Source of the DNA: Martelella mediterranea DSM 17316 | GTDB lineage: Bacteria > Pseudomonadota > Alphaproteobacteria > Rhizobiales > Rhizobiaceae | Direction of reading: 5' to 3' | DNA: 64,000 bases | Assembly: GCF_002043005.1 (NCBI RefSeq) | Contig: NZ_CP020330.1 | Span: 1,448,501 to 1,512,500 of the forward strand | Shown: positions 31,151-41,946 of the stretch, one piece after another | Position numbering within the stretch: the first letter of the stretch is position 1 | Layout of the letters: every line of letters starts with the position of its first letter | Translations under genes and position numbers: made by a program | The notes under the pieces: generated by a model | Seen by the model: the letters and a program-made list of their open reading frames with translations, nothing else | Databases searched by the model: none | Told to the model about the DNA's origin: nothing

Positions 31151-31177
31151 GCCGGGAGCCGGCATTGGGCTCCCGGC
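31151..31177. repeat. Hairpin in the recF/RND intergenic region
   Basis: GCCGGGAGCC (31151-31160) pairs with GGCTCCCGGC (31168-31177) around a 7-base loop. A second short hairpin, CGCCCC/GGGGCG, lies at 31261-31276. Both lie downstream of the RND gene (minus strand) and may end its mRNA, though no T-tract follows. Confidence 0.5.
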
Positions 31178-31284
31178 AGACGTCATACGGCCCACGCGCT
31201 GGCTGTGTGCAGCGTCTTCAGACTGAACGGACGAGGATATGACAGTCGGCGGGCCGAGTTCGCCCCTTTCGGGGCGCACCCGTT

Positions 31285-34200
31285 CTATTCGGCGGGTGCA
31301 GGGTGCGCGACCGGTTCGTCGTCCTCGGGGACCGCGATGTGCTGCCTCAGAGGGCGCTCGCCGGCGAGCTTGCGCAGCAGCACGTAGAAGACCGGCGTCA
31401 TGAAGATGCCGAAGAAGGTGACGCCGATCATGCCGCAGAACACGGCAAGACCCATGGCGGCGCGCATTTCAGCACCCGCGCCTGTCGATAGCACCAGCGG
31501 CACGACACCCATGATGAAGGCCATCGAGGTCATCAGGATCGGCCTGAGGCGCAGCCTGCTCGCCTCGATCGCCGCCTGCACCGGGCTTCGACCCTCGAAT
31601 TCCAGCTCGCGCGCGAATTCCACGATCAGGATCGCATTCTTGGCCGATAGCCCGACCAGCACCACCAGCCCGATCTGGGTGAAGATGTTGTTGTCGCCGC
31701 CGGTGTACCAGACCCCGGCAAGGGCCGCGAGCACGCCCATCGGCACGATCATGATGATCGCGATCGGCAGCGTCAGGCTTTCATATTGCGCCGCCAGCAC
31801 CAGATAGACCAGCAGCAGCGCGAGCGGGAAGACGAAGACGCTCGAATTGCCGGCGAGGATCTGCTGGTAGGTCAGGTCGGTCCATTCGAAGTCGATGCCG
31901 ACCGGCAGCGTTTCCTGCGCGATCCGCTCGACGGCCGCCTGCGCCTGTCCCGACGAGAAGCCCGGCGCCGGGCCGCCATTGATATCGGCGGAGAGGAAGC
32001 CGTTATAGCGCGTGGTCCGTTCCGGGCCCGTGGTGCTGTCCACCCGCAGAAGCGCGGAAAGCGGGATCATCTCGCCGAAGCGCGAACGCACCTTCAGTTG
32101 CCCGATATCCTCCGGCGCGGCGCGGAAGGCGGAATCGGCCTGGACGCGCACACTGTAGGTGCGGCCGAAGGCATTGAAGTCGTTGACATAGAGCGAACCG
32201 AGATAGATCTGCAGCGTCTCGAACACGTCGCTGACCGAAACCCCGAGCTGCTCCGCCCTGGCGCGGTCGAGATCGGCATAGAGCTGCGGCACGTTGATCT
32301 GGAAACTGGAAAACAGCCCCGCAAGTTCCGGCGTCTGGTAGGCCTTGGCGAGGAACGCCTTGGTGGCCCCGTCGAGCGCCTGGTAACCGAGCCCGGCCCG
32401 ATCCTCGATCTGCATCTTGAAACCGCCAGTCGAGCCGAGGCCGTTGACCGGTGGCGGCGGGAACATGGCGATGAAGGCATCCTGGATGCCGGCGAATTTC
32501 TGGTTCAGCTGCATCGCGATGGCGCCACCCGACAGTTCCGGCGACTTCCGTTCCGCGAAGTCATCAAGAACGGCGAACACGATGCCCGAGTTGGAGCCGA
32601 TGGTGAAACCGTTGATCGACAGGCCCGGAAAGGCGATCGCGTGGGATACGCCCGGCTGTTCCAGCGCGATGTCGCTCATCCGCTTGATCACGTCCTCGGT
32701 CCGGTCGAGGCTGGCGCCATCCGGCAATTGCGCGAAGCCGATCAGATACTGTTTGTCCTGCGCCGGCACGAAGCCGCCCGGAACCGCGTTGAAGACGGCA
32801 TAGGTCGCGCCGATCAGCCCGAGATAGACGATCATCACCAGCGACTTGCGCGACAGCAGCCCGCCGACGCTGCGACTGTAGCCGTGGGATGCCGCGCCGA
32901 AACCGCGGTTGAAGCCCCGGAAGAACCAGCCGAACAGGCGGTCCATGACCCGCGTCAGCCAGTCCTTGGGCGCGTCGTGTCCCTTCAGCAGAAGCGCGGC
33001 GAGTGCCGGCGACAACGTCAGAGAGTTGATCGCCGATATCACCGTCGAGATCGCGATGGTCAGCGCGAACTGGCGATAGAACTGGCCGGAGAGGCCGCTG
33101 ATGAAGGCGAGCGGCACGAACACCGCCACCAGCACCAGCGCGATCGCGACGATCGGCCCGGACACTTCCCGCATGGCGCGGTAGGTCGCCTCGCGCGGGC
33201 TCAGGCCGTTCTCGATATTGCGTTCGACGTTTTCGACGACCACGATCGCATCATCGACGACGATGCCGATGGCGAGCACCAGCCCGAACAGCGTCAGCGC
33301 GTTCACCGAAAAGCCGAAGGCGTACATGACCCCGAACGTGCCGATAATCGAGACCGGGACGGCAAGCAGCGGAATGATCGAGGCCCGCCAGGTCTGCAGG
33401 AACAGGATGACCACCAGCACCACGAGGGCGATCGCCTCGAGCAGGGTGTCAACCACCTTTTCGATCGAGGCGCGCACGAACTCGGTGGTGTCGTAGACGA
33501 TCTCGTACTGGACCCCGTCCGGCATGGCGAGCTGCAACTCATCCATTGTGGCGTGGACATTGTCGGCGATCTCGATGGCGTTCGAGCCCGGCGCCTGCAA
33601 CACGGCGATGGCGACGGCGGGCTGGCCGTCGAGCAAAGAGCGCAGCGTGTAGTCGTCGGCGCCCATCTCGATGCGCGCCACGTCCCTCAGCCTTGTGATC
33701 TCGCCGCCCGCGCCCGACTTGACGATGATCTCGCCGAATTCCTCCGGCGTGCTCAGCCGGCCCTGCGCATTGACGTTGAACTGCATGTCCACGCCTTCGG
33801 GCGCCGGCGACGCCCCGATGATGCCGGCGGCGGCCTGGGTGTTCTGCTCGCGGATGGCATTGGTGATGTCGCTGGCGGCAAGCCCATGTTCCGCCGCCTT
33901 CTGCGGATCGATCCAGACCCGCATGGAATAGTCGCCCGCGCCGAAGACCTGAACCTGCCCGACGCCCTCGATCCGCGCGAGGCGGTCCTTGACGTTGAGC
34001 GTCGCATAATTGCGCAGATAGGTGATGTCGTAGCGATCCGTGGTCGAGATCAGGTTGACCACCATGATGAAGTCCGGCGAGCTCTTCACGGTCGTGACGC
34101 CGATCGCCCGCACTTCCTCCGGCAGCCGAGGCGCGGCCTGCGACACCCGGTTCTGGACCAGCTGCTGGGCCTTGTCCGGGTCGGTGCCGAGCTTGAATGT

Positions 34201-34482
34201 GACGGTGAGCGTGAGAACGCCATCCGAGGTCGCCTGGCTGTTCATGTAGAGCATGTCTTCGACGCCGTTGATCTGCTCTTCGAGCGGCGTCGCCACGGTC
34301 TCCGCGATGACCACCGGATTGGCGCCGGGATAGACGGCGCGCACCACGATCGATGGCGGCACGACATTTGGATATTCGGCGATCGGCAGCATCCGCATGC
34401 CGATCAGGCCGGCAAGCACGATCAGGATCGACAGCACGCCTGCAAACACCGGTCGGTCGATGAAAAATCTGGAAATGTTCAT
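31285..34482 (-). CDS. RND multidrug efflux transporter, HAE1 family
   Basis: A 1065-residue inner-membrane proton antiporter of the AcrB type. It opens MNISRFFIDRPVFAGVLSIL with TM1, has two large periplasmic loops, and TM4 with the paired aspartates VLAIGIVVDDAIVVVENVER. TM10-12 include LVGLSAKNAILIVEFARELE with the coupling lysine. The start at 34482 gives the canonical N-terminus. It lies downstream of its membrane fusion protein; the outer-membrane channel is not in this window. The LysR gene divergent from the operon is the likely regulator. Confidence 0.93.
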   Translation of the reverse strand: MNISRFFIDRPVFAGVLSILIVLAGLIGMRMLPIAEYPNVVPPSIVVRAVYPGANPVVIAETVATPLEEQINGVEDMLYMNSQATSDGVLTLTVTFKLGTDPDKAQQLVQNRVSQAAPRLPEEVRAIGVTTVKSSPDFIMVVNLISTTDRYDITYLRNYATLNVKDRLARIEGVGQVQVFGAGDYSMRVWIDPQKAAEHGLAASDITNAIREQNTQAAAGIIGASPAPEGVDMQFNVNAQGRLSTPEEFGEIIVKSGAGGEITRLRDVARIEMGADDYTLRSLLDGQPAVAIAVLQAPGSNAIEIADNVHATMDELQLAMPDGVQYEIVYDTTEFVRASIEKVVDTLLEAIALVVLVVILFLQTWRASIIPLLAVPVSIIGTFGVMYAFGFSVNALTLFGLVLAIGIVVDDAIVVVENVERNIENGLSPREATYRAMREVSGPIVAIALVLVAVFVPLAFISGLSGQFYRQFALTIAISTVISAINSLTLSPALAALLLKGHDAPKDWLTRVMDRLFGWFFRGFNRGFGAASHGYSRSVGGLLSRKSLVMIVYLGLIGATYAVFNAVPGGFVPAQDKQYLIGFAQLPDGASLDRTEDVIKRMSDIALEQPGVSHAIAFPGLSINGFTIGSNSGIVFAVLDDFAERKSPELSGGAIAMQLNQKFAGIQDAFIAMFPPPPVNGLGSTGGFKMQIEDRAGLGYQALDGATKAFLAKAYQTPELAGLFSSFQINVPQLYADLDRARAEQLGVSVSDVFETLQIYLGSLYVNDFNAFGRTYSVRVQADSAFRAAPEDIGQLKVRSRFGEMIPLSALLRVDSTTGPERTTRYNGFLSADINGGPAPGFSSGQAQAAVERIAQETLPVGIDFEWTDLTYQQILAGNSSVFVFPLALLLVYLVLAAQYESLTLPIAIIMIVPMGVLAALAGVWYTGGDNNIFTQIGLVVLVGLSAKNAILIVEFARELEFEGRSPVQAAIEASRLRLRPILMTSMAFIMGVVPLVLSTGAGAEMRAAMGLAVFCGMIGVTFFGIFMTPVFYVLLRKLAGERPLRQHIAVPEDDEPVAHPAPAE

Positions 34483-34573
34483 TTGAAGGTCCGGTTCAAG
34501 GGAAATTTCGGACAAAACAACCCGCTGCCGAAGAAGCGGGCTCTGCGGCGGTCCTGTGTTTTTCGGATAAGGC

Positions 34574-34595
34574 GGCGGAGCGTTGCCGCTCCGCC
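34574..34595. repeat. Hairpin between pump and membrane-fusion genes
   Basis: GGCGGAGCG (34574-34582) pairs with CGCTCCGCC (34587-34595) around TTGC. It lies in the 130-bp gap after the fusion-protein gene and may protect or attenuate the mRNA within the operon. Confidence 0.5.
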
Positions 34596-34612
34596 CGTCA
34601 CGTCATGTCATG

Positions 34613-35812
34613 TCATTGCGCGGCGGCCAGCGGGCTTTCGCTCTGCGGGGCGACCAGCGCGCCGGAGCGGATATGCTGCAACCCGTTCACGACCACCCGG
34701 TCGCCATCGGCAAGGCCGCTTTCGATGATCCGCTCGCCGCCATTGCTGCGTCCCAGTTCCACCGGACGATAGGCAACCGTGTTGTCGGCGCCGACCACGA
34801 AGACGAATTTCTTGTCCTGGTCGGTTCCGATCGCGCGCTCGCTGACCAGTATCTTGTCTTCCGGCCGGGGCTCGCCCATGCGGATGCGCACGAACTGTCC
34901 GGGGATCAGCCGCCCGTCGGGATTGTCGATCACCGCGCGCACCGCGATCGTTCCGCTCGCGGCATCCACTTCGTTGCCGATGAGCTGGACCTTGCCCTTG
35001 ATGGGCGTGCCCTCGTCAAGCAGCGTGCCGATCTCGACGGGAATCTGGTCGATCGCCGGAAGCGCACCGTCTGTCGGCAATTCGGAAAGGATCCGCGCGA
35101 CGACCTCCTCGCTTGCGTTGAAGCTCACATAGATGGGATCGGCCGACACCAGCGTCGTCAATGCCGGCGAGGCGGTTCCGGCAGAGACGAGATTGCCCAC
35201 CGTGATCTCGACCCTGCCGACCCGGCCGGAAACCGGGGCCTTGACCTTGGTATAATCGAGTTCGAGCTGGGCCGATTGCAACGCCGCCTGAGCCGTCTTC
35301 AGCGCGGCCCCGGCCTCGGCGACGGCATTGCTGCGTTGCTCCATCTCGCTTTCGGAGATCGTGCGGTTGTCGGCCAGCCTGCGGCCGCGATCAAGCTGCA
35401 GCTTGGCGAGATCGACCTTGGCCTGTGCCGAAGCGACCTGCCCCTCAGCCTGTGCGACGGCAGCCTCATAGGGTGCGGGATCGAGGGTGAACAGGAGATC
35501 GCCGGCCTTGACCAGCGCCCCCTCGCGAAATTCCACCGACTGGATCGCGCCGCCGACGCGCGGATGGACCTCGACCCGGTCGACGGCCTCCAGCCGCCCG
35601 GAAAATTCCTGCCAGATCGTCACCGCGCGGCTTTGCACCTCGGTGACCGTGACCGGCGTCGCCGGCGGCGGCGCGGCCGGTGCGCTTGCCTCCTCCGTCG
35701 CGTTCGCAACAAGGCCGACCGGCAGTTCGAAATAGAATACGGCCGCCGAAATGGACGCAGCCAGACCCAGGCCGGTGCCCGCGAGGGCCCAGCGTTTCAA
35801 AGTCGTCGTCAT
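34613..35812 (-). CDS. RND efflux membrane fusion protein (periplasmic adaptor)
   Basis: A 399-residue HlyD/AcrA-type adaptor. The start at 35812 (MTTTLKRWALAGTGLGLAAS) follows AAGGAG and gives an N-terminal membrane anchor. The lipoyl half-motifs are VEVHPRVGGAIQSVEFREGA and VKAPVSGRVGRVEITVGNLV, flanking a coiled-coil hairpin (AQAEGQVASAQAKVDLAKLQ). A beta-barrel and membrane-proximal domain complete it. It partners the RND protein encoded downstream. Confidence 0.93.
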   Translation of the reverse strand: MTTTLKRWALAGTGLGLAASISAAVFYFELPVGLVANATEEASAPAAPPPATPVTVTEVQSRAVTIWQEFSGRLEAVDRVEVHPRVGGAIQSVEFREGALVKAGDLLFTLDPAPYEAAVAQAEGQVASAQAKVDLAKLQLDRGRRLADNRTISESEMEQRSNAVAEAGAALKTAQAALQSAQLELDYTKVKAPVSGRVGRVEITVGNLVSAGTASPALTTLVSADPIYVSFNASEEVVARILSELPTDGALPAIDQIPVEIGTLLDEGTPIKGKVQLIGNEVDAASGTIAVRAVIDNPDGRLIPGQFVRIRMGEPRPEDKILVSERAIGTDQDKKFVFVVGADNTVAYRPVELGRSNGGERIIESGLADGDRVVVNGLQHIRSGALVAPQSESPLAAAQ

Positions 35813-35863
35813 GGTTCTACTCCTTGCGGCTGGGAGGGCCGCGCAGTTCATTTTCCGTTTGAA

Positions 35864-36658
35864 TCAGTGAATGGAGATATCGCGAACGAATTCAGCGAAC
35901 TGGCCACCAACCTTTTCCTGCCAGTTCGGCGTCTCCTCGGTCTTTCCGCCATAGACGGACGGCCAGCCCGATCCGGCGGAAAGAATGTGCTTTTGAACTT
36001 TCACGCCCGCGGCTTCCAGCCGCCCGGCATAGGACATCGTTTCATCGAGCAGCGGATCGTCCTCGGACGACAGGACGAGAGCGGGCGCCATGCCGGCCAG
36101 CCGCGAGCAAAGCGAAGGCGCCGCATAGGGATGGCACATGCCGCCGCTCATATAGTGGCTCCAGCCTTCCGCCCAGCGTTCCCGCATGCCGATACAGGCG
36201 GCATTGCGCGAAGACGACGAGCCCATGAAGGGATCGAGAAGCGGGGAGGCGAGCACCTGACCGTCAAGCTCGTTTGCGAAATGGTCCCGCGCCTTCAACG
36301 CAACGGCGGTGGCGAGATTGCCGCCAGCCTCCTCGCCGCCGATGATGAGCAACGATTTCCGGTCGCCGAAACCGGCCCGTTTCTTCGCCATGTAGGAGAA
36401 AATGGAGAAACCGACCTCCAGCGGCTTCGGAAAAACCGAGCCCTGGACATTGTAGTCTGGAACCACCACGATCGCCCCCTGCCCAGCCAGGCACTCCGCC
36501 ATCGGACAGGGCGTGAGACCGGTATGATGAAAGGCACCGCCCTGGAAATAGATCAGCACGGGCGGCCCCTTGGCGTATTCGGCGCCCTGATAGACACGGA
36601 CCTCGACACGACCGACGGCAACGTTATCCAGAGACATGTCCTTGATCTCGACAGCCAT
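35864..36658 (-). CDS. Alpha/beta-hydrolase-fold protein lacking the nucleophile serine
   Basis: A 264-residue protein of the HSL-like alpha/beta-hydrolase fold. The usual HGGG oxyanion motif appears as YFQGGAFHHTG, and the nucleophile elbow GDSAGG appears as GGEEAGGNLATAVALK, with Glu where the catalytic serine should be. The acid Asp is plausible (LSSEDDPLLDE), but the C-terminal His motif is unclear (HILSAGSGWP). It is therefore either non-hydrolytic, for instance a ligand-binding or regulatory protein, or uses different chemistry. It is first in the operon with the efflux adaptor and pump, which points to a role tied to a pump substrate. Confidence 0.75.
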   Translation of the reverse strand: MAVEIKDMSLDNVAVGRVEVRVYQGAEYAKGPPVLIYFQGGAFHHTGLTPCPMAECLAGQGAIVVVPDYNVQGSVFPKPLEVGFSIFSYMAKKRAGFGDRKSLLIIGGEEAGGNLATAVALKARDHFANELDGQVLASPLLDPFMGSSSSRNAACIGMRERWAEGWSHYMSGGMCHPYAAPSLCSRLAGMAPALVLSSEDDPLLDETMSYAGRLEAAGVKVQKHILSAGSGWPSVYGGKTEETPNWQEKVGGQFAEFVRDISIH

Positions 36659-36944
36659 TGATTTTTTCCATTCCAGACAGAGACAGTTGGGTGCGCCTGA
36701 TGACGCCTTCCTCGGTCCGGCATTGTAAACGACAAATCACGCTTCGCCATGGCGATCGCCCAACAGATTTCCGGATATCGGGTCCTCACGTCCCCGAACG
36801 TCATTCAGCACACCTTGCCGACGGTCGCCTGCACTGCAATTCTCGAAAAACAATTTAGTTTATTCAAAATTCCGAACAAGCACGATATCATGAGAACACT
36901 GTTCGAATTTTCGAATAATAACGCACTGCACAAAGCGAGATCAC

Positions 36945-37859
36945 ATGGACCAGCTTTCCGCCATGCGCGCCTTCGTCAGAGTTGTCGAGACGGGCAATTT
37001 CACGCGCGCATCGGAAGCGCTCAACCTGCCGAAGGCGACGTTGACCAATCTCATCCAAGGGCTGGAGGCGCACCTGCACACCAAGCTTCTGAACCGCACC
37101 ACACGCCGCGTCGTGGTGACGACCGACGGCGCTCTCTATTACGAGCGCGCAAACCGGATCATTGCCGAAATCGACGAACTCGACACCAGCCTTGCTGCGT
37201 CCTACACCCTGCCGAGCGGACGCCTGCGTGTCGAAATGGCGGGCGCCTTCGCCGACTGGATCGTCATTCCGGCGCTTGGCGATTTCCATCGCCGATTTCC
37301 GGAAATCCATATCGACATGGGCGTTGGCGACCGGACCGTCGACTACCTTGCCGAAAACGTGGATTGCGCGCTGCGCGGCGGCGTGCCAACCGACCAGTCC
37401 CTGATCGCGCGGCGCGTCGCGGAAGTCTCGCTGATCACCTGCGCCGCGCCGGGCTATATCGAAAAGCACGGCACGCCGAAGCATCCCTCCGAGCTGGAAA
37501 CGGACCATCAATGCGTCAGCTATTTCACCGCGTTGAACAATCGCGCCGTGGCCTTCGATTTCCGCAAGGATGCCGAAGCCCTGGAGATCAATGCCCGCCA
37601 TATCCTGGCCGTCAACGATGCCCGCAGCTTCCTGTCGGCCGCCCTGGCCGGGCTTGGCGTTGCGCCATTGCCGCTATTCATGGCGGCGGAGCCGCTTGCC
37701 AAAGGAGAACTGCTCCGGGTTCTCCCGGACTGGCAGATAGACCCCATTCCGCTCTACATCGTCTATCCGCCGAACCGCCACCTGAGCAACAAGGTGCGGG
37801 TATTCGTCGACTGGCTGGTGCAGCTGCTCACAGAAAGGAAGCTGGATGCGCTCCCCTGA
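36945..37859 (+). CDS. LysR-family transcriptional regulator
   Basis: A 304-residue regulator. The N-terminal winged helix is MDQLSAMRAFVRVVETGNFT with RASEALNLPKATLTNLIQGL, and the effector domain from about residue 90 includes GVPTDQSLIARRVAEVSLIT and AALAGLGVAPLPLFMAAEPL. It is divergent from the hydrolase/efflux operon across a 286-bp gap and so probably controls it, with the efflux substrate or a metabolite as co-inducer. Confidence 0.93.
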   Translation: MDQLSAMRAFVRVVETGNFTRASEALNLPKATLTNLIQGLEAHLHTKLLNRTTRRVVVTTDGALYYERANRIIAEIDELDTSLAASYTLPSGRLRVEMAGAFADWIVIPALGDFHRRFPEIHIDMGVGDRTVDYLAENVDCALRGGVPTDQSLIARRVAEVSLITCAAPGYIEKHGTPKHPSELETDHQCVSYFTALNNRAVAFDFRKDAEALEINARHILAVNDARSFLSAALAGLGVAPLPLFMAAEPLAKGELLRVLPDWQIDPIPLYIVYPPNRHLSNKVRVFVDWLVQLLTERKLDALP

Positions 37860-37936
37860 AAATCCTTGCGAGGCGCTCCGGCCACGTTGCAATGTGGATC
37901 GGCTTAGGGTTCGCAATTCCGGGGCAGGCCGCATCG

Positions 37937-38905
37937 TCAACGAACCGGGCGCTTTTCAAAACCCGCGTCGTTTTCGGCAGCAAGCAGAAAGCAGCAATCC
38001 GGCTCCGATTGCGTGGCCAAGGTCTTCATGACCGAAAGCCCGGCAAGGTCGATTTCGACGCAGCGATCGTCGGCGAGCGAAACGAAGGCCGTATCGCCGG
38101 TGATATGGGCCGCGAGCGGAATGCTGCCGAGCGGCAGGCAGCCAAGCTCGCGCATGCCTTCCGCGTCGACCACCGAAATGCTTTTATCGCCGCAGTTCAG
38201 GAGCAGAAGCCGATTTCCGGCAAGACCGTAGACGCGCAGCGGATCGCTACGTGTCTTCATCTCCCGCGTAATGCGCATCGAGGCGGTGTCGATGGCGACG
38301 AGCGTGTCTGAGAGGCGGTTCGTGACATAGAGCGTGTCGCCACCGGCATCGAGCCATATGCCCTCGGGCTTTTCGCCCGGCGTCACCGCCACGGGTGCGA
38401 CGGATGCATCGCGCGGCGCGACCTTCGTCACGGTATGGCTCAGAAGGTTGCAGCAATAGGCTGTTTCGCCATCGGCGCCGACCCGGAAAAGGTGGCCTTT
38501 CAGCCCGCCGCTCGGCACGGCCCGCGACGGCGCGTCCGCCGACAGAGGGTCATCGAAGGTCATCAGGACGTTGTCGCCTTCGCTGAGCGCCAGCAACCGG
38601 CCCTGGCCATCGAGCGCGATGCCGTGAATCCGGCGCCAGGGCCGGCAGTCCAGCGTCCGGACGATCCTGCGGGCGGCAAGATCGACCACGGTGACGGAAC
38701 GTCCGCCATCGCCATGGTCGGCGGATGTGCGCAGCCCGTAGTGACCGACGAAGGCGAATGCCCGATCGGCGGATACCACGAGTTCGTGCGAGTAGCGGGG
38801 CAGGTCGATACTGTCGAGGCGCTCGGTCGTCCGCCGGTCGTAGAAGCTCAGGCAGTGACTGCTCTTTTCAACGATAACCAGCGTGCCGGCATCTGCTTCG
38901 CTCAT
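37937..38905 (-). CDS. Beta-propeller (YVTN/NHL-like) protein
   Basis: A 322-residue protein made of repeated WD/YVTN-like blades, for example GEKPEGIWLDAGGDTLYVTN and ADGETAYCCNLLSHTVTKV, with no signal peptide. Proteins of this shape can bind or hydrolyse sugar lactones or serve as scaffolds; no catalytic residues can be named. It is the last gene of the LacI-headed operon and overlaps the SMP-30 gene by four bases, so it is co-translated with it. It ends 77 bp from the convergent lysR gene. Confidence 0.75.
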   Translation of the reverse strand: MSEADAGTLVIVEKSSHCLSFYDRRTTERLDSIDLPRYSHELVVSADRAFAFVGHYGLRTSADHGDGGRSVTVVDLAARRIVRTLDCRPWRRIHGIALDGQGRLLALSEGDNVLMTFDDPLSADAPSRAVPSGGLKGHLFRVGADGETAYCCNLLSHTVTKVAPRDASVAPVAVTPGEKPEGIWLDAGGDTLYVTNRLSDTLVAIDTASMRITREMKTRSDPLRVYGLAGNRLLLLNCGDKSISVVDAEGMRELGCLPLGSIPLAAHITGDTAFVSLADDRCVEIDLAGLSVMKTLATQSEPDCCFLLAAENDAGFEKRPVR

Positions 38906-39804
38906 CGGCCCGGCAGCCCGCTGGTCAGGACGTCGATGGCGTAGAGCGATGTCGAGGCGGTGATGAACAGCCTGTTTTTCTCCGGCCCGCCGAAGGTGCA
39001 GTTCGCGACGATCTCGGGCACCAGGATTCTCCCCAGCCGCTCGCCGTCGGGTGTGAAGACCTGAATACCGTCATGCGCCGAGGTGAAAATATGGCCGTGG
39101 ACATCGAGCCGAAAGCCATCCGAAGCGCCGGGCGAAACCTCGGCGAAGATCCGGCCGTTCCTGAGCCGCCTCCCGTCTTCCACCTCGAAGACGCGGATAT
39201 GCGGCGGCCCGTTGGGCGCTTCGGACCGTCCCGTGTCGGAGATGTAGAGCAGGCTCTCGTCCACCGAAAAGGCGAGGCCGTTCGGTCTGTCGAAATCGTC
39301 GGCGACGACGGTGAGTTCTCCCGTCTCCGGATCGAGACGATAGACATAGCAGGCGCCGATTTCACTATCCGCCTTGACGCCCTCATAGTCGGAGAGGATG
39401 CCGTAGGGCGGATCCGTGAACCAGATCGTGCCGTCGGACTTGACCACCACGTCGTTCGGCGAGTTCAGACGCTTGCCCTGGTAGCGGTCGACCAGCGTCA
39501 CCACCGTGCCGTCGGCTTCCGTGCGGCTGACCGCGCGGCCGGAGTGCTCGCACGAGACGAGCCGTCCCTCGCGGTCGCGCGTATGGCCATTGGTGTGCCT
39601 GGACGGCTCGCGGAATACCGTGCCGCCTTCCTCGGGATGCCAGCGCAGCATCCGGTTGTTGGGAATGTCGCTCCAGGTGACGCCGCCGTCCTCCCACCAG
39701 ACCGGCCCCTCGCTCCATGTCGCCCCGGTCCAGAGTTTTTCAAGCCTGGCATCCGGCGCGACCAGATCGGCCATGCGGGGATCCTCGATAATGACATCGC
39801 TCAT
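38902..39804 (-). CDS. SMP-30/gluconolactonase-family lactonase
   Basis: A 300-residue calcium-dependent six-blade propeller. Metal and catalytic positions are visible as EGPVWWEDGGVTWSDIP, DDFDRPNGLAFSVDESLLYI and SDGFRLDVHGHIFTSAHDGI. The family opens sugar-1,4/1,5-lactones to aldonic acids. In an operon with a GH127 arabinofuranosidase and sugar importer it would fit hydrolysis of an aldonolactone such as arabinonolactone, although the dehydrogenase making the lactone is not in the operon. ATGA overlaps join it to both neighbours. Confidence 0.9.
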   Translation of the reverse strand: MSDVIIEDPRMADLVAPDARLEKLWTGATWSEGPVWWEDGGVTWSDIPNNRMLRWHPEEGGTVFREPSRHTNGHTRDREGRLVSCEHSGRAVSRTEADGTVVTLVDRYQGKRLNSPNDVVVKSDGTIWFTDPPYGILSDYEGVKADSEIGACYVYRLDPETGELTVVADDFDRPNGLAFSVDESLLYISDTGRSEAPNGPPHIRVFEVEDGRRLRNGRIFAEVSPGASDGFRLDVHGHIFTSAHDGIQVFTPDGERLGRILVPEIVANCTFGGPEKNRLFITASTSLYAIDVLTSGLPGR

Positions 39805-40838
39805 TGCGGTTTCCTCTCCGTTGCTGCTGGCGCAGCCATGCGCGCGGCCAAGAGCATCGCCTCCTCCGCGGCGAGCGGACTGGCGATGCCCTGGCCCGCA
39901 ATATCGTAGGCCGTACCGTGGGCCGGCGTACAGACCGGAAATGCAAGCCCGCCTAGCATGGTGACGCCGCGGTCGAAACCCATCAGCTTCATCGCGATCT
40001 GGCCCTGGTCGTGATACATTGTCAGCACCGCGTGATGGCCTTCCTTCAGCGCCTTGACGAAGACGGTATCGGCTGGAAACGGGCCGTCGACGTCATGGCC
40101 ACGCGCCTTTGCAGTCGCGACGGCCGGGCCGATGATGTCGATTTCCTCCATGCCGAAGCTGCCGCCGTCACCGGCATGCGGGTTCAGGCCCGCAACCAGC
40201 ATGCGGGGCTGTTCAATCCCGGCGAGCCTGAGGCAGTTCTCCGTTCGGGCTATTTCCCGAAGGATTACCTCTTCGCTCAGCGCCGCGGAGACATCCTTCA
40301 GCGGAATGTGCGAGGTGACGCGGGCATTCCAGATCTGCTCGAGCACGTTGAACTCGCGGATGCCGCCATCATCCAGATCAAGCAGTTCGGTGATGAAACG
40401 GCTTTCGTCGTCATAACCTGGATGGGCATGGCGCATCGCCTTCTTGTTGAACGGCGTGTAGCAGACCCCGTCGACCCTGCCTGCCTCGGCGAGCCGCAAC
40501 GCCAGCGAGAAGTTTTCGACCGCGAACCGTCCGCCGGCAAGGCTGGCTTCGCCGGGCGTGATGTCGGCCGGATCGAGATTGCCGAGATCGATCAGCGCCG
40601 GGCCGGTCACGGCATTCCCGATCTCCTCGATCGCGATTTCGGGGATGGCGGCCGCAAGCCCCGCGACGGCCGCGCCCGCCTCAAGCACCCGCCGGTCGCC
40701 GATGACGACCAGCCGCGCGGCATCCCGCACGCGTTCCGACGCCGCGAGCCGGGCGGCAAGTTCGGGGCTGATTCCTGCCGGATCGCCCATCGCGAGCGCG
40801 ACCAGCGGGCGTTTTCCACCCTGCCGTTCAGCATCCAT
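39801..40838 (-). CDS. PdxA-like 4-phospho-hydroxyacid dehydrogenase
   Basis: A 345-residue NAD- and metal-dependent oxidative decarboxylase. VALAMGDPAGISPELAAR, the metal histidines in RVTSHIPLKDVSA, LTMYHDQGQIAMKLMGFDRG and TPAHGTAYDIAG are all present. Within an operon of sugar genes it is more likely a PdxA2-type enzyme (oxidising a 4-phospho-threonate or -erythronate) than the vitamin B6 enzyme. The DUF1537 kinase that normally supplies the phosphorylated substrate is absent here, so the substrate is open. Confidence 0.85.
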   Translation of the reverse strand: MDAERQGGKRPLVALAMGDPAGISPELAARLAASERVRDAARLVVIGDRRVLEAGAAVAGLAAAIPEIAIEEIGNAVTGPALIDLGNLDPADITPGEASLAGGRFAVENFSLALRLAEAGRVDGVCYTPFNKKAMRHAHPGYDDESRFITELLDLDDGGIREFNVLEQIWNARVTSHIPLKDVSAALSEEVILREIARTENCLRLAGIEQPRMLVAGLNPHAGDGGSFGMEEIDIIGPAVATAKARGHDVDGPFPADTVFVKALKEGHHAVLTMYHDQGQIAMKLMGFDRGVTMLGGLAFPVCTPAHGTAYDIAGQGIASPLAAEEAMLLAARMAAPAATERKPQ

Positions 40839-40856
40839 GTCGCTGTCTCCTCCCCT

Positions 40857-41945
<1,089 letters not shown>

Positions 41946-41946
41946 C

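Noticed and set aside
31786..34728. Long plus-strand open frame opposite the RND pump gene
   Set aside because: It is the antisense of a clearly coding RND transporter, is rich in Arg/Asp/His as expected of antisense frames, and has no domain.
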